5,939 nucleotides of DNA, from positions 1-5,939 of the forward strand of contig JAADGT010000172.1 in NCBI GenBank assembly GCA_013152215.1, in the 5' to 3' direction. Below the pieces are notes generated by a model, which searched no databases, was not told where the DNA came from, and was given only the letters and a program-made list of their open reading frames with translations. Below, one piece after another: positions 5,226 to 5,939 of the stretch. Position 1 is the first letter of the stretch, and every line of letters begins with the position of its first letter. The position numbers were made by a program, and so were the translations under genes. This DNA is from Deltaproteobacteria bacterium (GTDB taxonomy: Bacteria > Desulfobacterota > Deferrisomatia > Deferrisomatales > Deferrisomataceae).

Positions 5226-5939
5226 TCCCCTGCCGTACCGTACCAGTACGTGAACGACTCCCGGAACGCCGGGCCGGCCCTGGAGGCCCTGACCGCGGCC
5301 GACCGGATCGCCTTCGACCTGGAGGCTGACAGCCTCCACAGCTACCGGGAGAAGGTCTGCCTGGTGCAGGCCTCCACCGCCGACCGGAACTGGATCCTGG
5401 ACCCCCTGACCGACGACGCCTGGTTCCCCGGGTTCGCGGCCGTGCTCGAGGACCCGACCGTGGAGAAAGTGGCCCACGGCGCCGACTACGACATCCGGCT
5501 GCTCAAGAAGGACCGAGGGGTGGCCGTGCGCAACGTGTTCGACACCATGATCGCGGCCCAGTTCACCGGCCGCACCCGGTTCGGCCTGGCGGCCCTGCTG
5601 GACGAGTTCTTCGGCGTGCGCCTCGAAAAACGCCACCAGAGGGCCGACTGGTCCCACCGGCCCCTGTCCCCGGATCTCCTGTCCTACGCAGCCCTGGACA
5701 CGGCATACCTGTTGCCCCTGCGGGAACGCCTGGCCGGGGAGCTGAAGACCCTGGGCCGGGCCGAATGGGTGGCCGAGGAGTGCCGTCTGTTGGAACGCGC
5801 GGAACCGACCCCGGACAACGGGCCGTCCGTGTGGAAGGTGAAGGGTGCGAGCCGGCTCGCGCCCCGGGAGCTCGCGGTGCTGGACCGGCTCCTGATCCTG
5901 AGGGACCGGTACGCCCGGGAGTGGAACCGGCCGGCGTTC
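5223..5939 (+). CDS. rnd: Ribonuclease D (3'-5' exoribonuclease), cut by right window edge
   Basis: The visible 239 residues match RNase D, which trims 3' ends of tRNA precursors and other stable RNAs in the cytoplasm using two metal ions. The DEDDy exonuclease domain has motif I with D32 and E34 (AFDLEADSL), motif II HGADYDIRLL with D90, and motif III YAALDTAYL with Y155 and D159, so all catalytic residues are present. RADWSHRPLS (140-149) is another typical segment. After a linker, an HRDC RNA-binding domain begins at about 212 with LAPRELAVLDRLLILRDRYA and is cut by the window end; full family members are about 370-390 residues, so roughly a third is missing. The frame stays open to the last base. 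It is divergent from the hsp20 operon, with 187 bp between the two starts. Codon use is as GC-rich as that of its neighbours. Confidence 0.93.
   Translation, partial: MSPAVPYQYVNDSRNAGPALEALTAADRIAFDLEADSLHSYREKVCLVQASTADRNWILDPLTDDAWFPGFAAVLEDPTVEKVAHGADYDIRLLKKDRGVAVRNVFDTMIAAQFTGRTRFGLAALLDEFFGVRLEKRHQRADWSHRPLSPDLLSYAALDTAYLLPLRERLAGELKTLGRAEWVAEECRLLERAEPTPDNGPSVWKVKGASRLAPRELAVLDRLLILRDRYAREWNRPAF

Noticed and set aside
4878..5657. A 259-codon minus-strand open frame over rnd and the hsp20 start
   Set aside because: It is antisense to the RNase D catalytic domain and overlaps the hsp20 gene; low-complexity Gly/Val/Arg product.

Overview
This is a high-GC window (about 70% by eye, with very GC-rich third codon positions) from a bacterial chromosome. 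It looks most like a Deltaproteobacteria/Desulfobacterota-type genome (Deferrisoma- or Desulfuromonas-like). That placement is an inference from the gene families and from the short degenerate tandem repeats in the intergenic spacers; no rRNA or other marker gene confirms it. Gene content is mostly ordinary: signalling, small heat-shock proteins and an RNA-processing exonuclease, with a mobile-element end at the left edge.

Layout. Positions 1-296 (+) are the 3' end of an IS110-family transposase, cut by the window edge. Its right-end non-coding sequence follows and meets, tail to tail, a large sensor histidine kinase gene (3442-359, -) with dCache-like sensor, HAMP, GAF, PAS, HisKA and HATPase domains. 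Upstream of the kinase is a 176-bp spacer made largely of 8-bp and 9-bp degenerate tandem repeats plus a GC hairpin. Next come a DUF309-family gene (3996-3619, -), a 168-bp spacer with two inverted repeats, and a two-gene Hsp20 operon (5035-4586 then 4563-4165, -), each gene with a near-perfect Shine-Dalgarno. A 187-bp divergent intergenic region separates this operon from an RNase D gene (5223 to the right edge, +) that begins with TTG and is cut within its HRDC domain.

How the parts relate. The two Hsp20 proteins are probably co-expressed and may form mixed oligomers that hold unfolding proteins. Candidate promoters for the Hsp20 operon and for rnd overlap back to back through one shared TTGGCAA, so the two transcription units may be coupled. 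The kinase resembles NtrB/AtoS-type sensors that usually act with a response regulator. None is seen here, and the position where one might lie (downstream, left side) is occupied by the IS110 element. No CRISPR array, tRNA, rRNA or phage gene was recognised. I found no clearly new multi-gene system. The most useful leads are the IS110 right end with a -35-like box on its stop codon, the shared divergent promoter, and the repeat-filled spacers.
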